This document shows positions 8,721-19,247 of a DNA stretch of 64,000 nt, in pieces. Origin of the DNA: JASHPR01 sp963749145 (GTDB taxonomy: Bacteria > Actinomycetota > Actinomycetes > Streptosporangiales > Streptosporangiaceae); the NCBI GenBank assembly GCA_963749145.1, contig CAVVLN010000002.1, positions 558,001-622,000 on the forward strand. The letters are read 5' to 3'. How positions within the stretch are numbered: the first letter of the stretch is position 1; every line of letters starts with the position of its first letter. The notes beneath the pieces are model-generated. The model saw only the letters and a list, made by a program, of their open reading frames with translations. It searched no databases and was not told the origin of the DNA. Both the position numbers and the translations under genes were made by a program.

Positions 8721-8920
8721 CTCTGGCCGCGATCGTGTCAGGGCGGGCCGCCCGGGGTATCTGGTCCAGAGCAGCATCGGGAGGAGGAACCGGCCGCTGT
8801 CGGGTTGACCCCGGCCGCGAGCCGCGCGAGCCTGGGACTCTTGGGCCGGCGCCGCCCGCTCCCAGCAGAAGGGCTCGACAGTTGTCGGATCACGACCGGC
8901 CGCGGGGCGCGCCGGCGGTC

Positions 8921-10432
8921 ATGTCCGGGAGCCCGGACGGGATCAGCTACGCCAGCGCGGCCGGGCGCTGGGTGCTGCTGGCCACCGTGCTCGGATCGGC
9001 GATGGCCGCGATCGACGCGACGGTGGTCGGCATCGCGCTGCCGGCCATCGGCCACGACTTCGGCGGCACCATAGCCACCCTGCAGTGGGTGGTGACCGCG
9101 TACGCGCTCACGCTGGCCGGGCTGCTGCTGTTCTCCGGCGCGCTCGGCGACCGGTACGGAAGGAAGAGGGTCTTCCTGACCGGCGTGGTGTGGTTCGCCG
9201 TGGCCTCGCTCATCTGCGGCGTCGCCCCGGACGCTCCGGTCCTGATCGCCGCGCGCGCGGTGCAGGGCATCGGCGCGGCGCTGCTGACCCCGGGCAGCCT
9301 GGCGATCCTGGAGGCGTCGTTCCGGCCCGACGACCGCAGCAAGGCCATCGGGGCCTGGTCCGGCTTCTCCGGCGTGGGGACCGCCATCGGCCCGTTCCTC
9401 GGCGGGTGGCTGATCGCCGCGGTGTCCTGGCGGCTGATCTTCATCATCAACCTGCCGGTGGCCGTGCTGGTCGTGGTCGTGGGCCTGCGGCACGTGCCGG
9501 AGTCCCGCGACCAGGCGCAGAGCGGGCGGCTCGACATCGCCGGGGGAGTGCTGGTGACCCTCGGGCTGATCGGGCTTACCTACGGGCTCATCAACGGCCC
9601 CGCGGCCGGCTGGGGCTCGGCGGACTCGCTGTCCGCGCTGGTCGGCGGGGTGCTGCTGCTCGGCGCGTTCGTCGCCCAGGAGCGCCGCGCGGCCGCGCCG
9701 CTGCTGCCGCTCAGCCTGTTCTCCTCGGTCCAGTTCAGCGCGGCGAACGCGGTGACGTTCGCGGTCTACGGCGCACTCGGCGGCGTGCTATTCCTGCTGC
9801 CCATCCAGCTGGAGCAGGTCTGCCGCTACACCGCGCTGGAGGCCGGCGTCTCGCTGCTGCCGGTGACGGTCATCATGCTGGTGCTGTCGGCCCGATCCGG
9901 GGCGCTGGCCGCGAAGATCGGGCCGCGGCTGCAGATGAGCGTCGGCCCGCTGGTCATCGGCGCGGGGCTGGCCCTGTTCGCCCGGATCGGGCCCTCGGGC
10001 GACTACCTCACCGAGGTGCTCCCCGCGGTCCTGGTCTTCGGCTTCGGCCTGGCCATCAACGTGGCCCCGCTGACCTCGACCGTGCTGGCCGCCGCGCCGG
10101 CCGAGCGGGCCGGAATAGCCTCGGCCGTGAACAACGACGTCGCCCGCGCCGCCGGGCTGCTCGCGGTCGCGATCCTCCCGGCCGCGGCCGGCCTGACCGG
10201 CGCGGCCTACCTGATCCCTCACGAGTTCTCGGCGGGCTTCCGCACCGCGTCGTTCATCTCGGCCGGGCTGTGCGTCGCGGCCGGCGTCATGGCCGCCGTC
10301 ACCATCCGGAACCCGGAACGGGCCGCGGCCCCGCCCGCCCGGGAGCCGTTCCACTGCGCCCTGGACGCCCCGGCCCAGTGCCCGGTCGCGGCGCGGGCGG
10401 ACCGGGCGGTTACGGCCCAGCCGGACCCATGA
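8921..10432 (+). CDS. DHA2-family MFS drug:H+ antiporter
   Basis: About 503 residues with 14 predicted membrane segments, the number expected for DHA2 (EmrB/QacA) exporters. Motif A is GDRYGRKRVF, and the antiporter motif C region reads GVGTAIGPFLGG. Proton motive force-driven efflux of drugs or metabolites is the family function; substrate unknown. ATG at 8921 is chosen because the first membrane helix follows about 18 residues later; an upstream in-frame TTG at 8882 is an alternative. The coding end overlaps the 3' end of a truncated DUF302 reading frame on the other strand, suggesting a past rearrangement at this junction. Confidence 0.9.
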   Translation: MSGSPDGISYASAAGRWVLLATVLGSAMAAIDATVVGIALPAIGHDFGGTIATLQWVVTAYALTLAGLLLFSGALGDRYGRKRVFLTGVVWFAVASLICGVAPDAPVLIAARAVQGIGAALLTPGSLAILEASFRPDDRSKAIGAWSGFSGVGTAIGPFLGGWLIAAVSWRLIFIINLPVAVLVVVVGLRHVPESRDQAQSGRLDIAGGVLVTLGLIGLTYGLINGPAAGWGSADSLSALVGGVLLLGAFVAQERRAAAPLLPLSLFSSVQFSAANAVTFAVYGALGGVLFLLPIQLEQVCRYTALEAGVSLLPVTVIMLVLSARSGALAAKIGPRLQMSVGPLVIGAGLALFARIGPSGDYLTEVLPAVLVFGFGLAINVAPLTSTVLAAAPAERAGIASAVNNDVARAAGLLAVAILPAAAGLTGAAYLIPHEFSAGFRTASFISAGLCVAAGVMAAVTIRNPERAAAPPAREPFHCALDAPAQCPVAARADRAVTAQPDP

Positions 10433-10559
10433 GCGCGTCGGTCAGCTTCATCCCCCTCCGGGCGATCAGGCCGGTCAGGCGGGCCACGGTGTCGCCCACC
10501 GAGCGCGGGCTGAGCCTGGTGACCACGTCAGTCTCGGTCTCGGTCCTGCTCTCGGTCAT
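10410..10559 (-). pseudogene. DUF302 protein, 5' fragment
   Basis: A 49-codon frame whose first 39 residues (VVTRLSPRSVGDTVARLTGL then IARRGMKL) match the N-terminal half of DUF302 proteins, small dimeric alpha/beta domains. Where the family continues with a phenylalanine-containing strand and histidine segment, the frame instead runs antisense into the last codons of the DHA2 exporter and stops. The downstream half is absent. I read it as a gene truncated by a deletion or insertion that joined it to the exporter gene. It could still be translated as a short peptide. Confidence 0.55.
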
Positions 10560-10607
10560 CTCCCGGTCGTCCTCGGGTGATCGTTCGCGGTACGTGCGCC
10601 GCGTCTG

Positions 10608-10621
10608 TGTTACGCGTAACA
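10608..10621. promoter_or_regulatory. Perfect 14-bp palindrome, candidate operator
   Basis: TGTTACGCGTAACA is a perfect inverted repeat lying between the divergent DUF302 fragment and the gene starting at 10629, eight bases before its ATG. It has the size and symmetry of a TetR- or MerR-type operator, but no regulator gene of these families adjoins it. Confidence 0.5.
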
Positions 10622-10628
10622 TGGTCCG

Positions 10629-11360
10629 ATGGCCGACACCAGGACCTGCGAGCAGTGCGGCACCGGGTTCGCCCCGCGCCGCGAGCACGCCCGGTTCTGC
10701 TCGGCGCGCTGCCGGGTCGCCTGGAACCGCGAGCACACCGGCGAGCGCACGCCCGAGGCGAGCGCGCTCGACTGGTCGATGGCCGCGATGCGCGACGCCA
10801 CGGGGCGGCTGCTGCGCGGCACGGCCCGGGACCGGGCGCGCCCGTTCGCGGTGATCAGTGAGGCGGTGTGGTGGGTCACGATCGTCGACGCCACGCTGGT
10901 CCGCTATCACCCGGACACCTACGACGCCGTGCTGGCCGGCCAGCCCGAGCCGGAGCGCCCGCTGATCGAGGGGACGCTGGCCGGGCTGCGCTTCGTGCGC
11001 AACCGGATGGGCCAGTACCTCGACCCGGTTGACTTCATCCAGCCCGTGCCGGGCGATGCCCAGATCACCGCGTGGACGTGGAAGCCGGTGCCGGAGCCGG
11101 TGCTGGGGTCGCTGCCGTCGCGCGGGCAGGAATGGGAGATGACCCGGTACCGGGAGTACCAGGCTCAGCTCGTCGGCCACTCCGTGGGGGAGACGTTCGG
11201 GCGGGCTGCGGCGTTCCTCGAGCTCACGGCCGCGGCGTCGGAGGCGGACCCGCCGGCCGAGGGGGACCCGCCCGCCGAGGGCAGTCCGGCGACAGCCCGT
11301 CCGGCGCCAGCCAGTCCGGCGACAGCCAGCCCGGCGACAGCCAGCCCGGGCCGGACCTAG
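10629..11360 (+). CDS. Conserved actinobacterial protein with N-terminal zinc ribbon
   Basis: A 243-residue protein of unknown function. Residues 7-31 carry four cysteines (CEQC then CSARC) in a zinc-ribbon or treble-clef arrangement like those in small DNA/RNA-binding domains. A middle alpha/beta region (about 60-200) with FAVISEAVWWVTIVDATLV and a stretch around MTRYREYQAQLVGHSVGETF follows. The last 45 residues are a low-complexity S/P/A/T tail with short repeats. No ribosome site precedes the ATG, and a 14-bp palindrome lies just upstream. Its stop is followed six bases later by fumC, so the two genes may be co-transcribed. Confidence 0.7.
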   Translation: MADTRTCEQCGTGFAPRREHARFCSARCRVAWNREHTGERTPEASALDWSMAAMRDATGRLLRGTARDRARPFAVISEAVWWVTIVDATLVRYHPDTYDAVLAGQPEPERPLIEGTLAGLRFVRNRMGQYLDPVDFIQPVPGDAQITAWTWKPVPEPVLGSLPSRGQEWEMTRYREYQAQLVGHSVGETFGRAAAFLELTAAASEADPPAEGDPPAEGSPATARPAPASPATASPATASPGRT

Positions 11361-11365
11361 CTGCC

Positions 11366-12844
<1,479 letters not shown>

Positions 12845-12933
12845 CCGTCGCCACCCCGGCCGCCCCGCCGCCCTTACGGGGTGACGACCGCGAAACTGGG
12901 GGGCGTCCCCCGCCAGGGGGATAGCTGGCGCCG

Positions 12934-14484
12934 CTACACGATCGGGGTCTGGTGCCCGGCCCAGTAGGCGTCCCGGAGCACCCGCTTGTACAGCTTGCCG
13001 GTGGCGGACCGGGGGAGCTCGGGCACGAAGTCGACGCTCCGGGGGCACTTGAAATGGGCCAGCCGGGCCCGGCAGTAGGAGATCAGCTCCCGGGCCAGGT
13101 CCGGCCCGGCCTCCGCCGGGTCGGCGGGCTGGACCACGGCCTTGACCTCCTCGCCCAGGTCCTCGTTGGGCACGCCGATGACGGCCACGTCCAGCACGGC
13201 GGGGTGGCCGGACAGCAGGTCCTCGGCCTCCTGGGGATAGATGTTGACGCCGCCGGAGATGATCATGTAGCTCTTGCGGTCGGTGAGGTACAGGTACCCG
13301 TCCGCGTCCACGTGGCCGACGTCCCCGACGGTGCTGGCCGTGCCGTCGGCGGTGCGCCCGGCGGCCGTTTTGCCCGGTTCCTGGAAGTACTGGAACGCGG
13401 TGGCCCCGCGGAACCAGATCGCGCCGTCCACGCCGGCCGGGCACGGCTGGCCTTCCTCGTCGAGGATCAGCAGCTCGCCGAGGATGGGGCGGCCGACGGT
13501 GCCGGGATGGGCCAGCCACTGGGCGCTGTCGCAGAAGGTGAACCCGTTGGCCTCGGTCGCGCCGTAGTACTCGGTGATGATGGGGCCGAGCCAGTCGATC
13601 ATCCCCTGCTTGACGTGCACGGGGCAGGGCGCGGCGGCGTGCACGATGCACTCCAGCGACGAGGTGTCGTAACGGGCCCGGACCTGCTCGGGCAGCCGGA
13701 GCAGCCGGCTGAACATGACCGGCACCATCTGGCAGTGGGTGACCCCGTACCGCTCGACCAGGGCCAGCCACGGCTCGGCCTCGAAGTGCTCCATCACCAC
13801 CGTCGTGGCGCCGAGCCGCAGCGACGCGGCCACGCTCGCCTGCGGAGCCGAGTGGTACAGCGGGGCCGGGTTGAGGTAGGTCATGCCGTCCCGGAACCCG
13901 AACATCGCGCGCACGAATTCCATCACCGGCAGCGGCTCGCCCGGGGCGATCTCCGGCAGGTCGCGCAGGACGCCCTTGGGCTGGCCGGTCGTGCCCGACG
14001 AGTAGAGCATGGCCGCGCCGAGCGACTCGCCCGCAGCCGGCTCGGCCGGGTAGCCCGCGACGGCGGCCTCGTAGGACTCCCAGCCCGCGGGCGGCTCGCC
14101 GGGGCCGGTCATCAGCAGGCGCTCCAGCTGGGGGCACTGCCGCGCCGCGGCCTCGGCCACCGGCCGCCGCGCCGCCGAGCTGAACAGCAGCCGGGACCGG
14201 GAGTTGGTCACGATGTAGGCGACCTCGTCCGGCATCAGGTACGTGTTGATCAGGGTGTAGTAGAGGCCGATCCGCTCCGCCGCCCCCTCGATCTCGAGCA
14301 GCCGGGGCTGGTTCTCGATGAACACCGCGATATGGTCACCGCGCCGCAGGCCTGCCGCGCGCAGGAGGTGCGCCGCCCGGTTGCACCGCGCCTCGTACTC
14401 GCCGAAGCTGACGCTCTCGCCGGACCTGGCCATGATGATGGCCGCCTGGTCCGGGTGGTCCAGGGCATGCTGGCGGGCAAACAT
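12934..14484 (-). CDS. AMP-forming acyl-CoA ligase
   Basis: A 516-residue ANL-superfamily adenylating enzyme. The P-loop-like motif YSSGTTGQPKG, the TEYYGATE adenine-binding segment, the aspartate region TVGDVGHVDADGYLYLTDR and the C-terminal lysine in RSATGKLYKR are all present, so it should activate a carboxylate with ATP and load it on CoA. Homologues are often called FadD or crotonobetaine/carnitine-CoA ligase; the substrate is not identifiable. ATG at 14484 is preferred to several in-frame upstream starts because homology begins at RQHALDHPDQ. It converges on fumC. Confidence 0.9.
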   Translation of the reverse strand: MFARQHALDHPDQAAIIMARSGESVSFGEYEARCNRAAHLLRAAGLRRGDHIAVFIENQPRLLEIEGAAERIGLYYTLINTYLMPDEVAYIVTNSRSRLLFSSAARRPVAEAAARQCPQLERLLMTGPGEPPAGWESYEAAVAGYPAEPAAGESLGAAMLYSSGTTGQPKGVLRDLPEIAPGEPLPVMEFVRAMFGFRDGMTYLNPAPLYHSAPQASVAASLRLGATTVVMEHFEAEPWLALVERYGVTHCQMVPVMFSRLLRLPEQVRARYDTSSLECIVHAAAPCPVHVKQGMIDWLGPIITEYYGATEANGFTFCDSAQWLAHPGTVGRPILGELLILDEEGQPCPAGVDGAIWFRGATAFQYFQEPGKTAAGRTADGTASTVGDVGHVDADGYLYLTDRKSYMIISGGVNIYPQEAEDLLSGHPAVLDVAVIGVPNEDLGEEVKAVVQPADPAEAGPDLARELISYCRARLAHFKCPRSVDFVPELPRSATGKLYKRVLRDAYWAGHQTPIV

Positions 14485-14572
14485 GCGTCGCGTCCCCCAC
14501 GGCGTAGCCGAAGCTCTTGTGCCGCCGAGGTTACCGGGGCGCATACCCCGCGGACCAGGGCACAATCTACGC

Positions 14573-14956
14573 ATGGCGCAGATGGCCTCGCTGGTGCTCT
14601 ACGCGGCCGACCCGGCGGCGACGGCCGCGTTCTACCGGGCCCTGGGCGTGATGCTGGAGGACGAGGACCACGGTGAAGGGCCGGTGCACTTCGCCGCCGA
14701 GCTGGGGCCGGTCCATTTCGCGATCTACCCGGCCGCCGGGCCGGGCCGGGCCCCGCCGCGCCAGGCCGGCGGCAGTTGCTTCCCCGGCTTCTACGTGCCG
14801 TCCCTCGACCAGGCCGCCCGGGCCCTGGCCGGCCTGGGCGCGCCGCTGCTCACCAGGCACGAGGTCATGCCCTGGGGCTGCCGGGTGGTGGCCGAAGACC
14901 CGGACGGCCGCCCCGTCGAGGTCAACCAGCGCGAGCACTGCCCGGCCCCGGCCTGA
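14573..14956 (+). CDS. VOC (glyoxalase/bleomycin-resistance) family protein
   Basis: A 127-residue protein with the paired beta-alpha-beta-beta-beta modules of the vicinal-oxygen-chelate fold: LVLYAADPAATAAFYRALGV at the N-terminus and the closing VVAEDPDGRPVEVNQRE. VOC proteins bind a divalent metal and act as glyoxalases, dioxygenases, epimerases or antibiotic-binding proteins; the exact role cannot be told from sequence. It starts 88 bp from the divergent acyl-CoA ligase, so a shared promoter region is likely. Confidence 0.85.
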   Translation: MAQMASLVLYAADPAATAAFYRALGVMLEDEDHGEGPVHFAAELGPVHFAIYPAAGPGRAPPRQAGGSCFPGFYVPSLDQAARALAGLGAPLLTRHEVMPWGCRVVAEDPDGRPVEVNQREHCPAPA

Positions 14957-15230
14957 CCCGCCTGCCCGCGCCGGGCCCGGCAGCGCAACGCCGTCGCGAT
15001 CAGCCCCTCCGGCCCGGCTACCGCCGTTTCGTGCGCTCCTTGTCCTCCTTCTGCCGGCTGACCGCCTGGGGCCGGCGTCCGCCCGCCTGAGGTTCCGGGG
15101 TGGCCCGGCACCGTGCTGGCCGTACCTCAGGTTCGGGGGTCCGCACGGTGGATCTCCTGTTCGCGCGCGGCGAGCATGGAGATGCAGGTGACCGGAGCGG
15201 CCGGCACCGCAACTCACAGGGGGCATCCCG

Positions 15231-16154
15231 ATGCATGGGCCGGCTGACAACGTCCCTTCCTCGCCGCCCGTCCTGATGAGGTTCCTGGTCAGGTCGTGGG
15301 AGTACCGCCGTCCTCGTCTCTGGGTGGGCGTGCGCGTTGCCTGCGGCATCTTCAACGTCGTTCTCGGCGTCCTGCTGCTCGCCTCCTTCCGCTGGCTGGG
15401 CCCGCTGACCTGGCTGGCGGCGCTGCCGCTGGCGGGCGCGGCGCTGATCTTCTGGACCGTCTACCGCCTGCCGCAGGACAGCGTCCGCCGGGTGCGCGAG
15501 CTGGAGCAGTCCCGGGCCCGCGTGGTGGACGACTCGGCGGCGAGGCTGCGCCAGATCGAGCGGGACCTGCACGACGGGGCGCAGGCGCAGATGGTGGCCG
15601 TCGCCATGAAGCTGGGGCTGGCCCGGGAGAAGCTCGGCGGCGCGATCGACGGGACCACAGCCGACGGGACCGCGCAGGCCGACCTGGAGCGGATCCTGGA
15701 GCTCGTCGACGCTGCCCACCGCGGCGCCAAGCAGGCCATCACCGAGTTGCGCGATCTGGCCCGCGGCATCCACCCGCCCGTGCTCGACTACGGCCTGCCC
15801 GCCGCGCTGACCACCCTCGCCGCGCGCAGCGAGGTGCCGGTTGAGCTGGTCACCGACCTGCCCGAGCGCCCGTCGGCCGCGATCGAGACCATCGCGTACT
15901 TCTGCGCGGCCGAGCTGCTGGCCAACGTGGCCAAGCACAGCGGCGCCTGGCATGCCACGCTGGAGGCGGTCCACGTGGCCGGGCTGCTGCGGGTGCGGGT
16001 CAGCGACGACGGCGCCGGAGGCGCCCGCCTCGAAAAGCGCGGCGGCCTGGCCGGGCTCGCCGAGCGCGTCGGGGCCGTGGACGGCAAGCTGCAGGTCAGC
16101 AGCCCGCCCGGGGGCCCCACCGTGGTCACTGTCGAGCTGCCGTCCCGCGCCTGA
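15231..16154 (+). CDS. NarL-type sensor histidine kinase
   Basis: A 307-residue kinase with two predicted membrane helices (about 31-53 and 58-78) and almost no extracellular loop, then a HisKA_3 dimerisation domain. The phospho-acceptor is His 114 in RQIERDLHDGAQAQM. The GHKL domain has the N box ELLANVAKHS and the G box SDDGAGGARLEKRGGLAGL. Short-loop kinases of this kind often sense membrane stress or cell-wall antibiotics together with their neighbour. It is followed 16 bp later by its response regulator. Confidence 0.9.
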   Translation: MHGPADNVPSSPPVLMRFLVRSWEYRRPRLWVGVRVACGIFNVVLGVLLLASFRWLGPLTWLAALPLAGAALIFWTVYRLPQDSVRRVRELEQSRARVVDDSAARLRQIERDLHDGAQAQMVAVAMKLGLAREKLGGAIDGTTADGTAQADLERILELVDAAHRGAKQAITELRDLARGIHPPVLDYGLPAALTTLAARSEVPVELVTDLPERPSAAIETIAYFCAAELLANVAKHSGAWHATLEAVHVAGLLRVRVSDDGAGGARLEKRGGLAGLAERVGAVDGKLQVSSPPGGPTVVTVELPSRA

Positions 16155-16170
16155 CCGAACGGGAGTGCCG

Positions 16171-16827
16171 ATGCGGATCGTGATCGCCGAGGACTCGGCC
16201 GTCGTCCGGGCGGGCCTGGCCGAGATCCTGGCCGACCGCGGCCACCAGGTGGTCGCCGCCGTCGGCAACGCCGGGGACCTGCTGGCCGCGGTGGACGAGC
16301 ACCAGCCGGATGCCGCCGTGGTGGACGTGCGGATGCCGCCCGGCTACACCGATGAGGGCCTGCGCGCCGCGATCACCATCCGCCGCGATCACCCCGCGAC
16401 CGGGGTGCTGGTGTTCTCTCAGTACATCGAGACCCGCTATGCGGCCGACCTGCTCGGCGCGGCATCCGGCGGCGGCGCGGCCGGCGTCGGGTACCTGCTC
16501 AAGGACCGGGTCGCCGACGTGGGCGAGTTCGTCGACGCGCTCAGCCGGGTGGCGGCCGGGGGCACCGCCCTCGACCCGGAGGTCGTTACCCAGCTGCTGG
16601 GCGCCAGCCGCCGCGCCGACGGGCTCAGCGCGCTCACCGCCAGAGAGCGGGACGTGCTGGCCCTGATGGCCGAAGGCCGGTCCAACGGCGCGATCGCCGG
16701 GATTCTCGTGATCTCCGAGCGGGCAGTGGAAAAGCACATCAGCAACATCTTCAGCAAGCTGGGCCTGCCCCCCTCCGACGCCGACCACCGCCGGGTCCTG
16801 GCCGTCCTCCGCTATCTGGAATCCTGA
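16171..16827 (+). CDS. NarL/FixJ-family response regulator
   Basis: A 218-residue two-domain regulator. The receiver (1-125) has acid-pocket residues in IAEDS and the phospho-acceptor Asp 52 in AVVDVRMPPGYTDEGLRA, a subfamily signature. The C-terminal LuxR-type helix-turn-helix reads LTARERDVLALMAEGRSNGA. It is co-directional with the histidine kinase just upstream and should be its partner. Targets are unknown; the downstream L,D-transpeptidase gene, 237 bp away on the same strand, is a possible one by proximity only. Confidence 0.92.
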   Translation: MRIVIAEDSAVVRAGLAEILADRGHQVVAAVGNAGDLLAAVDEHQPDAAVVDVRMPPGYTDEGLRAAITIRRDHPATGVLVFSQYIETRYAADLLGAASGGGAAGVGYLLKDRVADVGEFVDALSRVAAGGTALDPEVVTQLLGASRRADGLSALTARERDVLALMAEGRSNGAIAGILVISERAVEKHISNIFSKLGLPPSDADHRRVLAVLRYLES

Positions 16828-17064
16828 CCAGCGACACCGCCGGCCCCATGCCTCAACACCCCCGGTCCGCGTCGGCCGGCGGGTCAGGCCCCGGTGTGCC
16901 GGTCACCTCGAACGCTCGGTACGTAAACACTTTGCCTCCGGTGAGTGTCTATGTGAATGAGCAGTTATGGACGAAAGCACCGCCGGGTCGTAGCCGGAGG
17001 ACTCGTCCGGATGTGATAGGAAATGGCTGGGAGTGCGGAGCGGGCTCGAGAGGGCGGCGGCCCG

Positions 17065-19026
17065 ATGACAGAACCATCGGCTGAACAACCATCGGCTGAG
17101 CAGAAGAATCAGACCTGGGTGATCCGCGCGACCATCGGCGCGGGTGCCGCGCTGAAGAGCGCGCTGAAGGACCGGGGCGGGACGGTCCGCGCGGGTGCCG
17201 CGCTGAAGAGCGCGCTGAAGGACCGGGGCGGGACGGTCCGCGCGGGTGCCGCGCTGAAGAGCGCGCTGAAGGACCGGGGCGGGACGGTCCGCGCGGGTGC
17301 CGCGCTGAAGAGCGCGCTGAAGGACCGGGGCGGGACGGTCCGCGCGGGTGCCGCGCTGAAGAGCGTACTGAAGGACCGGAGCTGGACGGTCCGCGCGCGC
17401 ATCGGCGCGGCCGTCGCGGTCCTGGTCGTCGGCATCGGCGTTGCGCTGGTAGCGCTCCTGGGGCGTCCGGCAATCTCGATGTCATCGGGAGAGGCGCTCG
17501 TTCAGGTGCACTTGAGCGGCGTCGGGACCGAGGTGACCGGCATCCGCGCGACCAGTGCCGGCCGCCCGCTCGCGCTGGTCAGCCAGGGCCCGGGCTTCGT
17601 GCCCGTCGCCGCGCTGGCGCAGGGCCGGACGGTGCACGTGCGCGTCACGGCCGCTCCGCCGTCCTGGCTCCGCTGGCTGCTGGGCTCCGGGGTCTCGACG
17701 TCGGCGACGTTGCGGGCGCCATCGGCCGCGCCGTCGGCGGGGGTGGCCGTGACCGCGCACCCGGGGCGGGTGACGCTCGGCTTCGACCGGCCGGTGAGCG
17801 TCATCGATTACCAGGCGGCCGACGGGCCGCCCCGGGTCATCCGGTTCAGCCGGCCCTCGGCCACGGCCCAGCTGGCCGTGCCGGAGCACCAGTCGGGAGG
17901 CGCGCTTCAGGTGGCGGCCGCGGCATGGCCGTGGGAGCGCTTGGCCTCCCGGCCGGCCACGGTGGACTGGCTCGAGGCGCCGCGGGGCGGCGTGCCGGTC
18001 GCAGCAGCGGATCCGGCTCCGGGCAGCGCGCACGCCGGGCTCGACAGCCCGATCACCCTGACCTTCGACGAGCCGGTGGCCAGGGCCCTCGGTACGGCCC
18101 GCCCGCGAGTGTCGCCAGCCACAGCGGGAACCTGGACCGAGCCGAATGCCGACACGCTGGTGTTCACCCCGCGGGGCCTCGGCTTCGGGCCCGGCACCGA
18201 GGTGTCAGTCTCGTTTGACCGTCCGGTGACGGTCGTGAGCGGGTCCTCGGCGGCGTCGGTCGTTCTGGCCGCTTCAGGGTCCTACCACTTCGCCGTCACG
18301 CAAGCCTCGCTGCTGCGCCTGCAGCAGATCCTGGCCCAGCTGCACTACCTGCCGCTCAACTTCACCCCGGCGCCCGGCGTCCGCTCGCCGACCACCCTCG
18401 CCGGCGAGGTGGCGACGCTGGGCAGCCCGCTGAAGGGCAGCTTCTCCTGGCGCTGGCCGTCGATCCCGGCGTCACTCCAGGCTCAGTGGCAGCCCGGCTC
18501 GCCCACGGTTGTGGTCAAGGGCGCGCTGATGGCGTTCATGTCCGCTACGGATAGCTCGTTCAACGGCTACACCGCCGACGACGAGACCGTCAGCCAGCTT
18601 GCGGACGGCTTGTGGAAGCCGCTCCTGGCCGCCGCCGCCGCCAACCGGGCGGACCCCGAGCCGTACTCGTACGTGCACGTTTCGGAGAACCTGCCCGAGA
18701 CGCTCATCCTGTGGGAGAACGGCCGGACGGTGCTCACGTCGCCGGCCAATACCGGCATCCCCGGCTGGGCGACCGCCCTCGGCACGTATCCCATCTACGT
18801 TCGCTACACGGTGAACCAGATGACTGGCACCAACCCGGACGGCAGCCATTACGACGACACCGTGTACTGGATCAACTACTTCAACGGCGGCGACGCCGTG
18901 CACGGGTTCCCGCGAGGCTCGTACGGGTGGCCGCAGAGCCTCGGCTGCGTGGAACTGCCGATCCCGACCGCCAACGTCGCCTTCAACCACCTCGCGATCG
19001 GTGACCTGGTAACCGTGGCTCCCTGA
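17065..19026 (+). CDS. Membrane-anchored L,D-transpeptidase with cytoplasmic tandem repeats
   Basis: About 653 residues. A short lead is followed by five 17-residue repeats AGAALKSALKDRGGTVR (near residues 26-110), a single membrane helix (IGAAVAVLVVGIGVALVALL), extracytoplasmic immunoglobulin-like domains of the LdtMt2 type (GSAHAGLDSPITLTFDEPV and following), and a C-terminal YkuD catalytic domain. The active site is HGFPRGSYGWPQSLGC with Cys about 628 and His about 613. It should make 3-3 cross-links in peptidoglycan or attach proteins to it. Most relatives are lipoproteins; here a helix is the anchor, and the charged repeats should lie in the cytoplasm. ATG 17023 is an alternative start with poorly spaced Shine-Dalgarno. 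Confidence 0.88.
   Translation: MTEPSAEQPSAEQKNQTWVIRATIGAGAALKSALKDRGGTVRAGAALKSALKDRGGTVRAGAALKSALKDRGGTVRAGAALKSALKDRGGTVRAGAALKSVLKDRSWTVRARIGAAVAVLVVGIGVALVALLGRPAISMSSGEALVQVHLSGVGTEVTGIRATSAGRPLALVSQGPGFVPVAALAQGRTVHVRVTAAPPSWLRWLLGSGVSTSATLRAPSAAPSAGVAVTAHPGRVTLGFDRPVSVIDYQAADGPPRVIRFSRPSATAQLAVPEHQSGGALQVAAAAWPWERLASRPATVDWLEAPRGGVPVAAADPAPGSAHAGLDSPITLTFDEPVARALGTARPRVSPATAGTWTEPNADTLVFTPRGLGFGPGTEVSVSFDRPVTVVSGSSAASVVLAASGSYHFAVTQASLLRLQQILAQLHYLPLNFTPAPGVRSPTTLAGEVATLGSPLKGSFSWRWPSIPASLQAQWQPGSPTVVVKGALMAFMSATDSSFNGYTADDETVSQLADGLWKPLLAAAAANRADPEPYSYVHVSENLPETLILWENGRTVLTSPANTGIPGWATALGTYPIYVRYTVNQMTGTNPDGSHYDDTVYWINYFNGGDAVHGFPRGSYGWPQSLGCVELPIPTANVAFNHLAIGDLVTVAP
17140..17394 (+). 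repeat. Five tandem 51-bp repeats inside the L,D-transpeptidase gene
   Basis: Units begin at 17140, 17191, 17242, 17293 and 17344. The first four are identical base for base; the fifth differs at a few positions. Each encodes one amphipathic 17-residue unit ending in GGTVR (GSWTVR-like in the last). Identity at DNA level points to recent expansion by slippage or unequal recombination. Confidence 0.97.
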
Positions 19027-19247
19027 GTCGGGCCGCCGCGCCCGGTCAGCCGTGGCGGGCGCGCCCGGGCGGGAGATCGAGCTGGGCGGACATGCCGCCG
19101 AGGGTGGAGGCTGAGCGGGTACTTGGTGCCGATGGCGAAATGGTCGCGGTCTCGGCTCGCCCGCTTACCGCGACGCCAGCGTTGCGCGGCTGGCCCGCGC
19201 GTGGCCGGTCGCGGCGAGGGCAACCGGCCACGCGGCGGCTCCGGGGC

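Noticed and set aside
17109..17435. Minus-strand repeat protein opposite the L,D-transpeptidase repeats
   Set aside because: It arises from the 51-bp repeats on the sense strand; no start signals and no homology.
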